A stretch of 64,000 nucleotides of DNA, from assembly GCF_011926545.1 (NCBI RefSeq), contig NZ_JAATIT010000001.1, forward strand, positions 405,969 through 469,968, given 5' to 3'. Of this stretch, positions 27,341-36,688 are shown piece by piece. A model generated the notes under the pieces. The model searched no databases. It was not told the origin of the DNA and worked only from the letters and a program-made list of their open reading frames with translations. The stretch comes from Sphingopyxis italica. Its GTDB lineage: Bacteria > Pseudomonadota > Alphaproteobacteria > Sphingomonadales > Sphingomonadaceae. Position 1 is the stretch's first letter. Every line of letters begins with the position of its first letter. The position numbers and the translations under genes are program-made.

Positions 27341-27787
27341 ATGCCCGACTGGCTGGCCAACATGGAACCGCATTGGGCGTGGCTGTCGCTCGGCGTGCTG
27401 CTTGCGGCGGCCGAGATCGTCGCGCCGGGCTTCTTCCTCATCTGGGTCGGCGCCGCGGCGGTCGTCACCGGCGTCATCGCGTGGGTCGTGCCGCTCAGCG
27501 TCCCGCTCCAGCTCGGCATTTTCGCGGCGCTGTCCTTCGTTGCGCTCTATGGCGGGCGCCGCTGGCTGAAAGCGAATCCGATCACGACGACCGACCCGCA
27601 CCTCAATCAGCGCGGCGGCCGCCTCGTCGGCGAGGTGCTGACGGTGACCAAAGCGATCGAGGACGGCCGCGGCCGCGCCAAGGTCGGCGACGGCGAATGG
27701 CCGGTGCGCGGCCCCGACGTGGCCGAAGGCACCAAGGTCCGCGTCGTCAGCGCCGACGGCGGCGTGCTGGTGGTCGAGCCGGCCTAG
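27341..27787 (+). CDS. NfeD family membrane protein (short form)
   Basis: 148 residues: membrane segments at about 15-30, 34-50 and 53-68, then a C-terminal OB-fold (about 85-147, GRLVGEVLTVTKAIEDGRGR, VKVRVVSADGG-like ending). This is the short NfeD1b type that partners a paraslipin; qmcA is directly upstream. Its TAG stop interlocks with the convergent acetyltransferase stop in a CTAG. Confidence 0.92.
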   Translation: MPDWLANMEPHWAWLSLGVLLAAAEIVAPGFFLIWVGAAAVVTGVIAWVVPLSVPLQLGIFAALSFVALYGGRRWLKANPITTTDPHLNQRGGRLVGEVLTVTKAIEDGRGRAKVGDGEWPVRGPDVAEGTKVRVVSADGGVLVVEPA

Positions 27788-28314
27788 CCACCCCGCGGCC
27801 GCGAATAGATCGCCACCACATGCCCCAGCGCGTCGCTGTCGCCGATGCGCCGGAAACCGAGCTTCGCCGCCACCCGCTCCGACGCGTCATTGCCGAGGTC
27901 GATGATGCAGCGCACGTCGCCCGCATCGAGGTTCGCATCGGCCCAGCCGAGCGCCGCGGTCATCGCCTCGGTCGCATAGCCCGCGCCCCAGTGATCGGCG
28001 TCGAACGCCCAGCCCGCCTCGGGTCGCCCTTCGAGTTCGGGGATGCCGCGGCAGAAATAGCTGAGCCCCCCCATGCCGATCAGCGCGTCGCTCGCCCGGT
28101 CGGCGAACACCCAGTAACCGAACCCCATCACCGGCCACAGCCCCGCCGAGCTCAGGAACTTGCCCCAGCTGACATCGGGCGCGCGCGGTTCGCCGCCGAT
28201 GAAGCGCGTGACGCGCGCGTCGGCCCACATCGCGATATGAACGTCCTTGTCGGCAAGGCGTCCGGGGCGCAGGCGCAGGCGGTCGGTTTCGATTGTGGGA
28301 GGTGCGGTGAACAT
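27784..28314 (-). CDS. GNAT-family N-acetyltransferase (RimJ/RimL type)
   Basis: 176 residues. The N-terminus IETDRLRLRPGRLADKD is typical of the Acetyltransf_3 group. The acetyl-CoA pyrophosphate-binding motif is WGAGYATEAMTAAL, followed by NDASERVAAKLGFRRIG. The substrate is unknown. ATG 28312-28314 is chosen for the family N-terminus. It shares a CTAG with the nfeD stop. Confidence 0.88.
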   Translation of the reverse strand: MFTAPPTIETDRLRLRPGRLADKDVHIAMWADARVTRFIGGEPRAPDVSWGKFLSSAGLWPVMGFGYWVFADRASDALIGMGGLSYFCRGIPELEGRPEAGWAFDADHWGAGYATEAMTAALGWADANLDAGDVRCIIDLGNDASERVAAKLGFRRIGDSDALGHVVAIYSRPRGG

Positions 28315-28345
28315 CGCCCCGCTGTGCCGAAGCGCGGCAAGCCGG

Positions 28346-28906
28346 TCAATCGGGGTCGAGATAATGATCGAACAGGTCGTGCAGAACCGCTGTGCCGTCG
28401 ACCTGCCGCTTCGCGCGCAAAACGCCCAGCCCGTCGACTCGCGCCAGCACCTCCACATGGCGCAGTATGGCATGATAATGCGGCTCGCTGTTGAAATCGC
28501 GGAACAGGAAGACGCAGTCGGGCTTGCAGTGAATGATCGCCTGCAACAGGCAGGCGACCCGGAAACGCCCGGCGATCGACACCGCGTCGGGGCTGCCGCC
28601 CATGCCGCGCCAGATATGGCTGTGATAGCGCGGCCAGTCGCGGATGCGGCTTTCGCCGGCGGGATAGCCCCCCTCGCCCACCGGTCCGACGTCGATGTGG
28701 ACGGGGGTGAATTCGACCGCTTCGCGCGCCACCTCGGCCTGTATCCGGCCGAGCCGGGCGGGATCGCCATCGACGCTGACGATCCGCCGCACCTGCCGCG
28801 CCGCGACCAGCGTGGCTTCGCCGCAACCGAATTCGAGCAGCGAAGCCAGCCCCGCAAGCTGCAGCTCGATCTGCGCGATTTCGGCGGCGGTTAGATGTGG
28901 TCGCAT
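28346..28906 (-). CDS. putative SAM-dependent methyltransferase
   Basis: 186 residues. LLEFGCGEATLVAAR (about 23-37) resembles the motif I glycine loop, and IVSVDGDPARLGRIQAEV (about 42-59) the acidic motif II. Later blocks (CVFLFRDFNSEPHYHAILRH) do not point to a known substrate. The gene is 31 bp upstream of the acetyltransferase on the same strand, so the two may be co-transcribed. Confidence 0.65.
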   Translation of the reverse strand: MRPHLTAAEIAQIELQLAGLASLLEFGCGEATLVAARQVRRIVSVDGDPARLGRIQAEVAREAVEFTPVHIDVGPVGEGGYPAGESRIRDWPRYHSHIWRGMGGSPDAVSIAGRFRVACLLQAIIHCKPDCVFLFRDFNSEPHYHAILRHVEVLARVDGLGVLRAKRQVDGTAVLHDLFDHYLDPD

Positions 28907-28977
28907 GGTCCCCTCCCCACGCGCTCAGCGATATGGGACGGGCGCCGCGGCGTCCAGCCGCGATCGACACATTATCG

Positions 28978-29039
28978 CCGCGAAGGCGGGCTCCCGGAGA
29001 GGGGAGAGAGAAGACCGCTCCGGGCGCCCGCCTTCGCGG
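28978..29039. repeat. inverted repeat downstream of metal-hydrolase gene
   Basis: 13-bp perfect arms CCGCGAAGGCGGG (28978-28990) and CCCGCCTTCGCGG (29027-29039), enclosing secondary CCGGAG/CTCCGG pairing. It begins one base past the 29041 stop and shares its core with the repeat at 23815-23893. Confidence 0.7.
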
Positions 29040-29040
29040 G

Positions 29041-29940
29041 TCAGGCTGCCGCAGCAGCCAGCTCGGGTTTCGATGAATGCGCCGGCATGATCGCGTCGGC
29101 ATAGTCGCTTTCATATTTGCCGATCAGCGCCCGGTCGTCGTGGTTCCACGGATGAAAGCCCGGCATGAAATAGGAAAGCCAGGGAAAGAAGCTCTTGCGC
29201 AGCACGCCCGGCGTGCCGAGCAGATACCACCAGATGCGCGCCGTGACGCGCCAGCCGGTCAGCCCGTCCTGTTTGAGCAGCGCCTTCATCCCCTTGACGC
29301 GCTTGGGCCAGAAACGCGAGGTGACGAGCAGCATCATCACCGCCTTGGCGCGCCAGCGCCGGAAGCGGCTCCAGTCCTTCGTCGCGTGCAGCCAGGTGTC
29401 GTAAGCGACGCCCTTATGCTCGATCTCCTCGATCGCGTGCCATTTCCACAAGGCGGCCCATTCGGGCTCGGCGCCCGCGTACATGCTGTCTTCGCGCAGC
29501 ATCACCGCCGCCATCATCGCGGTATAATGTTCGAGCGCGATCGTCGCCATCAGGTTGACGATCTGCGGCCGCGTCTTGATCAGGTCGAGCACCTGATTGA
29601 CGTCATCCTCGAGTTCCGAAAGATCATAGCCCGCCTCGGCCGCCTTCTTGTTGAAGACGACATGCTCGCGGCTGTGGATCACTTCCTGCTGGGTAAAGGC
29701 CCGGATTTCGCGCGCCAGCTTTTCGGGAACGCCGTCGCGGTGCGCCTTCACCGCCTCGATGAACATCGCCTCGCCGCGCGGAAAGGTCACCGACAAGGCG
29801 GTGTGAAAGGTCGAGGCGATCGGATCGCCGTTCAGCCACCAGCGCCCCTGCCGGTCGTCGCGGCCGAAACGCATATCGCGCGGGGTGATCGAAAGATCGG
29901 CGGGGGTCGGCGACCGGGAAAGGCTGGACATATGGTTCAT
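29041..29940 (-). CDS. predicted metal-dependent hydrolase (PF10118-type)
   Basis: 299 residues. It has the His/Glu-rich helical core of this family: FTQQEVIHSREH (about 89-100), NLMATIALEHYTAMMAA and WHAIEEIEHKGVAYD, a pattern of paired ExxH motifs like a di-iron/zinc helical bundle. The enzymatic reaction is not established. It is divergent from a TetR gene, and its sigma70-like promoter overlaps the TetR start, so TetR control is likely. Confidence 0.85.
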   Translation of the reverse strand: MNHMSSLSRSPTPADLSITPRDMRFGRDDRQGRWWLNGDPIASTFHTALSVTFPRGEAMFIEAVKAHRDGVPEKLAREIRAFTQQEVIHSREHVVFNKKAAEAGYDLSELEDDVNQVLDLIKTRPQIVNLMATIALEHYTAMMAAVMLREDSMYAGAEPEWAALWKWHAIEEIEHKGVAYDTWLHATKDWSRFRRWRAKAVMMLLVTSRFWPKRVKGMKALLKQDGLTGWRVTARIWWYLLGTPGVLRKSFFPWLSYFMPGFHPWNHDDRALIGKYESDYADAIMPAHSSKPELAAAAA

Positions 29941-29967
29941 ACCGTCGAAAAGGGTTGCTGGGGCCAG

Positions 29968-29996
29968 AAAATAGGGTTTACTTACACATATGTCAA
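29968..29996 (-). promoter_or_regulatory. promoter of the metal-hydrolase gene overlapping the tetR start
   Basis: Minus strand: -35 TTGACA (29991-29996), 17-bp spacer, -10 TATTTT (29968-29973): a near-consensus sigma70 promoter. The -35 overlaps the start of the divergent TetR gene (ATG 29990-29992), and ACATATGT (29986-29993) is a perfect 8-bp palindrome at the same spot. Confidence 0.7.
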
Positions 29997-30598
29997 TAGT
30001 GAAGAAGCGTTTGAGTCCCGAGGAAAGCCGGTCGGCGGCGCTCGAGGCCGCGCGTCACATCCTCATCGAAATGGGGCCGGCGGCGGTGACTTTGAAAGCC
30101 GTCGCGGCGCGGATCGACCGCACCCACGCCAACCTGCTCCACCATTTCGGCAGCGCCGCCGGGCTGCAAAAGGCGCTCGCCGCCTATCAGGCCGAAACCG
30201 TGTGCGCGACGATCGGCCGGAAAATGGCCGAATCGCCGCCCGGCGAACGCAACGTCCGCGAGATCGTCGATTTGGCCTTCGACGCCTTTAATGAGGGCGG
30301 CGCGGGGGCGCTCGCGACCTGGATGGCGGCGACCGGCAATGACGATGCGCTCGACCCGATCGTCGATGCGATCCACCGCCTGATCGACGGTATGGCCCCC
30401 GACGCGCATGAAAAACGCCTGATGCACGAAGACACGCTCGCGCTCGTGCTGATGGCATTGGGCGACGCCCAACTCGGCGGACCGATGGCCGAGGCGCTCG
30501 GCCTGCCGCGCGACACCTCGCGCGTGCTCGCGACCGAACTCATCACCGGGCGCATCGCGAAATTCTGGGCCGAACATGGCGGAAAGCCAGGCGCCTAA
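29990..30598 (+). CDS. TetR-family transcriptional regulator
   Basis: 202 residues. The N-terminal HTH is AARHILIEMGPAAVTLKAVA, then RIDRTHANLLHHFGSAAGLQ (about 18-62). The C-terminal ligand domain is helical. It is divergent from the metal-hydrolase gene with 49 bp between starts, the classical set-up for repression of both genes from one operator. The ligand is unknown. A leaderless or very short 5' UTR is likely, given the position of the opposing promoter. Confidence 0.9.
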   Translation: MSIVKKRLSPEESRSAALEAARHILIEMGPAAVTLKAVAARIDRTHANLLHHFGSAAGLQKALAAYQAETVCATIGRKMAESPPGERNVREIVDLAFDAFNEGGAGALATWMAATGNDDALDPIVDAIHRLIDGMAPDAHEKRLMHEDTLALVLMALGDAQLGGPMAEALGLPRDTSRVLATELITGRIAKFWAEHGGKPGA

Positions 30599-30629
30599 GC
30601 CGCTGGCAATTTTATTGCGCACACGCTAA

Positions 30630-31811
<1,182 letters not shown>

Positions 31812-31816
31812 TACTT

Positions 31817-31896
31817 CCGTCATCCCGGCGAAAGCCGGGATCTCGCCGGTGCGTTATCCCGACAGGGTGAAATCCCGGCCTTCGCCGCGATGACCG
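31817..31896. repeat. dispersed palindromic intergenic repeat, type B copy 2
   Basis: Relative of 8780-8859: CCGTCATCCCGGCGAAAGCC at the left and GGCCTTCGCCGCGATGACC at the right. It starts 6 bp after the obgE stop. Confidence 0.7.
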
Positions 31897-31966
31897 GGAA
31901 TTCAGGTTCGATACGAGGAACGAACAGCGCCGCAGAGAATTTCATGCGGAACAACAAGGATTTCGC

Positions 31967-32749
31967 ATGACCGAACGCAACCGGCTTCCCGCCCTGCTCC
32001 TCATCGCGCTCGCCGCTGCCGCCGTCCCGGCGAATGCGCAGGAAGGCGGAGAAACCGCCGAGAAACGCACCCGCATCATCCTCGGCCCACAGCTGTCGCC
32101 GTCGTGGCCGGGCGCGGACAAGTTCGGCGTCGGTCCCTATATCGACGTCTCGCGCACCCGCGAAGGCGCGTTCGAATATGAAGCGCCCGACGAAAGCTTC
32201 GGCCAGCCGCTCGTTCATGCCGGCAACTTCGCTTTCGGCCCCGCCTTCGGCTTCATCGGCAAGCGCAAGGCGTCGGACATCGGCGCCGACCTGCCCAAGG
32301 TCGGTTTCACCGTCGAAGCGGGCGGCTTTGCGCAAGCCTACCTGACGCCTTCGCTCCGCGTCCGCGCCGAAGGACGCAAGGGCCTCAGCGGTCACAAGGG
32401 CTGGGTCGGCGAAATCAGCGCCGACTATATCGCACGGCAAGGCGACGACTGGCTCTTCTCGATCGGCCCGCGCGTCACGCTCGGCGACGCCAAATACCAT
32501 CGCGCCTATTTCGGCGTGACGCCTGCGTCCGCGACCACCTCGGGTCTCGCCGCTTACGACCCCGGCGGCGGCGTCCAGTCGGTCGGCGTCACCGCCGGCT
32601 ACCACCGCATGCTCGGCAAAAATTGGGGCATCGCACTCTATGGCCGCTACGACCGGCTCGTCGGCGATGCGGCGGATTCGCCGATCACGCGCGAACTCGG
32701 CTCGCGCAGCCAGCCGTCGGCGGGCATCGCGCTCAGCTACACCTTCTGA
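31967..32749 (+). CDS. MipA/OmpV family outer-membrane protein
   Basis: 260 residues with a Sec signal peptide (MTERNRLPALLLIALAAAAV, then PANAQ) and an amphipathic beta-barrel pattern. The family blocks VGPYIDVSRTREGAFEYEAP and FGPAFGFIGKRK are present, and it ends with the C-terminal aromatic LSYTF recognised by BAM. MipA/OmpV proteins scaffold murein enzymes or act as porins; which one is unclear here. Confidence 0.88.
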   Translation: MTERNRLPALLLIALAAAAVPANAQEGGETAEKRTRIILGPQLSPSWPGADKFGVGPYIDVSRTREGAFEYEAPDESFGQPLVHAGNFAFGPAFGFIGKRKASDIGADLPKVGFTVEAGGFAQAYLTPSLRVRAEGRKGLSGHKGWVGEISADYIARQGDDWLFSIGPRVTLGDAKYHRAYFGVTPASATTSGLAAYDPGGGVQSVGVTAGYHRMLGKNWGIALYGRYDRLVGDAADSPITRELGSRSQPSAGIALSYTF

Positions 32750-32777
32750 GGCGCCCGCCAGTTAACGGGAAGCGGCC

Positions 32778-33941
32778 CTAACCGTCGCCCGGTGCCGGCA
32801 GCCTGGCGAGCAGCGCCACGAGCTGCGCCTGGCTGTTCGCGCCGGTCTTGCGGAAAATACCTTTCAAAAGAAAGCGCACGGCATTCAGGCTGACGGCGCG
32901 CAACGCGGCATAATCCTGCAACGTATCGCCCGCGGCGAGCGCGACCGCGAGCCGCGCTTCGGCCGGGGTGAGGCCGAACCATTGCGCGACGCGATCGATC
33001 TCGACCACCGGGGTTTCGCCGGGCGAGCTGCCGAGCGTGACGATCAGCGACGCGCCGAGGCGGACGCCGCCGAGTTGCTGCGCCGACTGCCGCGTCACCC
33101 GCGCGACGAGCACCGGGCACTCGCGGTCCGCATCACCCACCGCCTGGAAGGCGAGACCGGCAGGCTCAGGACTTTTGACGAGGTCGAGCAGCCGTTTCTG
33201 GCTCGGCGGATGGGTGAGGGCGAAGCGGTTCTGCGCGGTGCGGATGAATCCCGCGCGTTCATAGCGCCCGGCCCGCGCGTTGGCGGCGAGGATATTGAGC
33301 TGGTCGTCGAGGCTGAAGATCGCGAAGGGGGCGGCATCGGCTGCGATGCGCGCGGCGCCGGTGGCGAGTTCGAGCGTCGCGATCCGGTCGCTGATCCGCA
33401 TCGCGCGCTGCATATGCGGCGCGAGGACGCGCAGCCCGCGCTTCAACCGTTCGACGTCGCGATCGCCCGGGCCGGGCAGCATCAGCCCCAGCCGCTCGCC
33501 CCCGCGCCGATCGAGCAGCACCGCGACCAGCCGGTCGATTCCCCAAGGTTGCAGGAAGTTGCGAAAGAATTCGGTTTCGGCGAATTCCCCGCGCGCCATG
33601 ATGTCGAAACTGTCGACGACGCTGCCATTGCCATAGCGCATCAGCTTGCGCGACCAGGCATGGTGGCCGGCATAGACCGCCGCATAGATTTCCTGCACCC
33701 CCGCGGCGAGGCCCGTTGCGGCGACGAAGCGCGCGCTCGGCGGATTGCTGCTTTCCCAGAGGATGAAAGCGGCCTCCCAGCTCAAGGGACAAAGCGTGCC
33801 GGTGATGCGCGCGAGGGTTTCGTTCCAGCTTTCGGGATGCAGCACCGAATCATAGATTTCGCCGATCAGCGCGTTGAGCACTTCCCATTCGGCGGGTGCA
33901 TTATGGTCGGTCGGAAAGTTCGGTCGCGGGTCGCTCTGCAT
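32778..33941 (-). CDS. LuxR-type HTH regulator with N-terminal sensory region
   Basis: 387 residues. The C-terminal about 60 residues are a LuxR/GerE HTH (WFGLTPAEARLAVALAAGDT, LQDYAALRAVSLNAVRFLLK). Residues about 15-190 look like a helical/PAS-GAF-like sensor, followed by a PAS-like stretch (FAIFSLDDQLNILAANARAG). This layout is common in sphingomonad orphan regulators. The start ATG 33939-33941 is preceded by GGGGGAAG. It converges on mipA. The ligand and targets are unknown. Confidence 0.82.
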   Translation of the reverse strand: MQSDPRPNFPTDHNAPAEWEVLNALIGEIYDSVLHPESWNETLARITGTLCPLSWEAAFILWESSNPPSARFVAATGLAAGVQEIYAAVYAGHHAWSRKLMRYGNGSVVDSFDIMARGEFAETEFFRNFLQPWGIDRLVAVLLDRRGGERLGLMLPGPGDRDVERLKRGLRVLAPHMQRAMRISDRIATLELATGAARIAADAAPFAIFSLDDQLNILAANARAGRYERAGFIRTAQNRFALTHPPSQKRLLDLVKSPEPAGLAFQAVGDADRECPVLVARVTRQSAQQLGGVRLGASLIVTLGSSPGETPVVEIDRVAQWFGLTPAEARLAVALAAGDTLQDYAALRAVSLNAVRFLLKGIFRKTGANSQAQLVALLARLPAPGDG

Positions 33942-33999
33942 GCACTTCCCCCAAAGAAGATACGCAGCGTCCGCATTTGACGGGACCACAACCGCGATG

Positions 34000-34160
34000 G
34001 CAAGCGCAATGCGACAAAATGAAAAAATCGGCTCCCTACCCGAATGGGTAGCGAAACAATGGAGCGAATCGGCGATGAAGGACCCGCGACCCGAGGAAGG
34101 TGGAACCAAGGCCATCTTGCTCTCTTGAAGTCCGCCGGCTTGCCGGCGGACTTCATTTTT
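34000..34160 (+). ncRNA. candidate small RNA or leader ending in an orphan terminator
   Basis: The 3' boundary is a strong intrinsic terminator (34127-34160). Upstream is a 6-bp hairpin CTACCC-GAAT-GGGTAG (34036-34051). A 17-codon frame (ATG 34075, stop 34126-34128, MKDPRPEEGGTKAILLS) with a GGAG upstream could be a leader peptide. No good promoter is seen; TTGACG at 33977-33982 is the best -35. The 5' end is a guess. Confidence 0.3.
34127..34160 (+). terminator. orphan intrinsic terminator
   Basis: Perfect 13-bp stem GAAGTCCGCCGGC (34127-34139) and GCCGGCGGACTTC (34142-34154), 2-base loop, then ATTTTT. It faces rightward, yet no annotated rightward gene lies immediately upstream; the nearest gene there (32778-33941) is leftward. 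Confidence 0.85.
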
Positions 34161-34484
34161 GGGGGTCAACGGATTGGCCGGATTCGGCCGGTAGCGGCCA
34201 TCCTCTTCATCGCAAGCTAACGTCGTCGATCCACCCCGAAACCGACATCCACGTTCAGCCAAAAAAAATCGCTGTCCTACATTATCGCGCGCGCATAACC
34301 TTCGCCTCGCCATGCACGCTCGACGCCCAGCCGCACCGCACGTCCGCCCGATCACCCGATCGCCAACAGGTATCATTATACCGAAGGGGAACGACAAGTT
34401 TGACAACTTCGGAATAAAATTGCGCGAACGCGGCCGCGGACATTCGCATTGGCGGCGCGCGCGCATCGCGCTATCGGCGGCGCC

Positions 34485-35591
34485 ATGAGCCTGTTTCCGC
34501 CCGCCACCTGTCCCCGGCTGATCGTCAAGATCGGATCGGCGCTGCTCGTCGATCCGTCGGGCGCGGTGCGGCGCGACTGGCTCGCCGGGATCGCCGCCGA
34601 CATCGGCGAACGCACGCGCGCGGGCCAGCAGGTCGCGGTCGTCTCGTCGGGCGCGATCGCGCTCGGTGCGCGGCGGCTGGGGCTTGCGAAAGGAGGCCGC
34701 GGGACGCTCGAGGATGCGCAGGCCGCCGCGGCGACCGGGCAGATCGCGCTGAGCCAGGTCTGGGCCGAGGTGCTCGGCGCCGAAGGGCTGACCGCGGCGC
34801 AGATGCTCGTGACGCTGGACGATCTCGAACATCGCCGCCGCTACCTCAATGCCGCCGCGACGCTCGACCGGTTGCTCAGTCTCGGCGTCGTGCCGATCAT
34901 CAACGAGAATGACAGCGTCGCGACCGAGGAAATCCGCTTCGGCGACAACGACCGCCTCGCCGCGCGCGTCGCGCAGGCCGCGGCGGCGGGCGGCGTCATC
35001 CTGCTCTCCGACATCGACGGCCTCTACGACCGCAACCCGGCGCAGGACGGCGCCGTTCACATCGCACGCGTCGAACGCATCGACGCCGCCGTCGAGGCGA
35101 TGGCCGACGCCGGTTCGGCGTCGGGCATGGGATCGGGCGGCATGGTATCGAAGATCGCGGCGGCGCGCATCGCCAATGCGGCTGGCGCGCATCTCGCGAT
35201 CGCGTCGGGGCGGATCGACCGGCCGCTATCGACCGAAGCACGGCACACGCTGTTCGCTGCCGAACGCGGCGCGAGCGCGCGCAAGGCATGGCTCGCGGGC
35301 GGGCTGACCGCGAAGGGCCGGGTCGAGATCGACGCCGGCGCCGCCAAGGCGCTGCAGGGCGGCGCGAGCCTGCTCGCGGCGGGCGTGACCGCGCTCAGCG
35401 GCAGCTTCGCGCGCGGCGACATCCTCGACATCGCGGGGCCCGACGGGCGCGTCATCGCGCGCGGCCTCTCCGAATATCCGGGCGCCGACGCCGCGAACAT
35501 CGTCGGCCTCGGCCGCGACGCGCAGGAAGCGGCGCTCGGCTATGCCCCCAGAAGCGCAATGGTCCACCGCGACCATATGGTGCTCCTCTGA
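34485..35591 (+). CDS. proB: glutamate 5-kinase
   Basis: 368 residues. It phosphorylates glutamate at the start of proline synthesis. The kinase domain has RLIVKIGSALLVD, VVSSGAIALGARRLGL, INENDSVATEEIRFGDND and LLSDIDGLYDRNP. A C-terminal PUA domain follows (about 275-360). ATG 34485-34487 is chosen because the family begins with this segment; an upstream in-frame start would add 12 unlike residues. proA is not adjacent. The SDR gene follows within 20 bp. Confidence 0.95.
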   Translation: MSLFPPATCPRLIVKIGSALLVDPSGAVRRDWLAGIAADIGERTRAGQQVAVVSSGAIALGARRLGLAKGGRGTLEDAQAAAATGQIALSQVWAEVLGAEGLTAAQMLVTLDDLEHRRRYLNAAATLDRLLSLGVVPIINENDSVATEEIRFGDNDRLAARVAQAAAAGGVILLSDIDGLYDRNPAQDGAVHIARVERIDAAVEAMADAGSASGMGSGGMVSKIAAARIANAAGAHLAIASGRIDRPLSTEARHTLFAAERGASARKAWLAGGLTAKGRVEIDAGAAKALQGGASLLAAGVTALSGSFARGDILDIAGPDGRVIARGLSEYPGADAANIVGLGRDAQEAALGYAPRSAMVHRDHMVLL

Positions 35592-35608
35592 CCTCGCCCA
35601 TCCTTGCC

Positions 35609-36505
35609 ATGACCGGCGCGACCGGCTTCGTCGGCGGCGCGACGATGCGGCAAGCGGTCGCTGCGGGCTGGCACGTCCGCGCCCTCACCCGCCGGCCGCA
35701 ACCCGAACGCGGCGGCGTGACGTGGATCGCGGGGGCGCTCGACGACAAGGACAGCCTGGCGGAGATGGCGAAAGGCGCCGACGCCGTCATGCACATCGCG
35801 GGCGTCGTCAACGTGCCCACCCGCGCCGCTTTCGAGGCGGGGAACGCCACCGCGACCGCCCATGTCATCGATGCCGCACGCGGCGCCGGCGTGACGCGCT
35901 TCGTCCACGTCTCCTCGCTCGCGGCGCGCGAACCCGGCCTCTCCAACTATGGCTGGTCGAAGGAACGCGCCGAGGCCGTCGTGAAGGACAGCGGGCTCGA
36001 CTGGACGATCGTGCGCCCGCCCGCGGTCTTCGGCCCCGGCGATACCGAAATGCTCGACCTGTTCCGCATGGCGCGGCGCGGCATCGCGCTGGTGCCGAAC
36101 GGGCGCATGTCGGCGATCTACGTCGACGAACTCGCGCGGCTGCTCGTCACGCTCGCCGCCGACCGCACCGTCAGCATCGGGCAGATTTACGAGCCCGACG
36201 ACGGCAAGCCCACCGGCTGGTCACACCGCGGCTTTGCCCGCGCCGTCGCGCGCGCCGTCGGGCGGCAGCGGCTGTCGACGCTCGCCACCCCGGCATTGCT
36301 GCTCAAAGCGGGCGGGCGGCTCGACACGTTCGTCCGCCGCGGCCGCGCCAAGCTGACCCCCGACCGCGCGCGCTATATCGCGCACCCCGACTGGGTCGCG
36401 ACCGAAGGCAAATGCCCCCCCGCCGAGCTGTGGCGTCCCGAACTGGATGCCGACGAGGCGCTCGCCGAAACGGTGCGCTGGTATCGCCGCAAGGGGTGGC
36501 TGTGA
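35609..36505 (+). CDS. NAD(P)-dependent epimerase/SDR family protein
   Basis: 298 residues. An extended/atypical SDR: nucleotide loop TGATGFVGG (about 2-10), FVHVSSLAAREPGLSNYGWS with a YxxSK-like YGWSK active segment, and VRPPAVFGPGD. The substrate is unknown; similar proteins include complex I assembly factor-like NDUFA9 relatives. ATG 35609-35611 leaves only one residue before the Rossmann loop. A CTG at 35588, overlapping the proB stop, would give a more usual N-terminus (TSPILAMTGATG), so the start is uncertain. Confidence 0.85.
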   Translation: MTGATGFVGGATMRQAVAAGWHVRALTRRPQPERGGVTWIAGALDDKDSLAEMAKGADAVMHIAGVVNVPTRAAFEAGNATATAHVIDAARGAGVTRFVHVSSLAAREPGLSNYGWSKERAEAVVKDSGLDWTIVRPPAVFGPGDTEMLDLFRMARRGIALVPNGRMSAIYVDELARLLVTLAADRTVSIGQIYEPDDGKPTGWSHRGFARAVARAVGRQRLSTLATPALLLKAGGRLDTFVRRGRAKLTPDRARYIAHPDWVATEGKCPPAELWRPELDADEALAETVRWYRRKGWL

Positions 36506-36517
36506 CACACCCAAGTT

Positions 36518-36600
36518 CCGTTCGCATCGAGCGAAGTCGAGACACCCCCGACGGCAAGCGCCTAGCCGATGGGCATCTCGACTTCGCTCGATGCGAATGG
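36518..36600. repeat. 80-bp palindromic repeat, type A copy 2
   Basis: CCGTTCGCATCGAGCGAAGT... at the left and ...CTCGACTTCGCTCGATGCGA at the right. Here both outer arms carry the GCATCGAG variant (36524-36531 and its complement near 36588-36595), while the inner ends read GACACCC and GGGCATC, so one arm is exchanged relative to copies 1, 3 and 4. Confidence 0.82.
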
Positions 36601-36688
36601 ATTGTTGTGACGCCATCCATGGATGTCCATCGCCCGCCCGTCGAAGCGTGCATTGCCAAGGGCGAGGCGCGTCCCTAGGTTTGCGGGC

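Larger units (their letters stand above)
33942..34484. promoter_or_regulatory. 543-bp intergenic region luxR-type / proB
   Basis: No full-size gene. Contents: the luxR-type gene's promoter (leftward), a candidate small transcript ending at the 34127-34160 terminator, a GGATTCGGCCGGTAGCGGCC repeat-like stretch (34186-34205), an A-run at 34262-34269, a GGTAT-CATT-ATACC palindrome (34369-34382) and a TTGACA (34399-34404) that may serve proB. Confidence 0.4.

Noticed and set aside
26347-27519. Upstream extension of the CitE-like gene, antisense to qmcA
   Set aside because: The CitE family N-terminus begins at 26346; the extension mirrors the qmcA coding strand.
33874-34128. 84-codon plus-strand frame overlapping the start of the LuxR-type gene
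   Set aside because: Largely antisense to that gene; only the last 17 codons (from 34075) have a plausible ribosome-binding site, kept as part of the small-RNA candidate.
33942-35192. Upstream extension of the LuxR-type gene across the intergenic region and into antisense of proB
   Set aside because: The ATG at 33941 has a clear ribosome-binding site, and the extension would cross an intrinsic terminator region and antisense proB.
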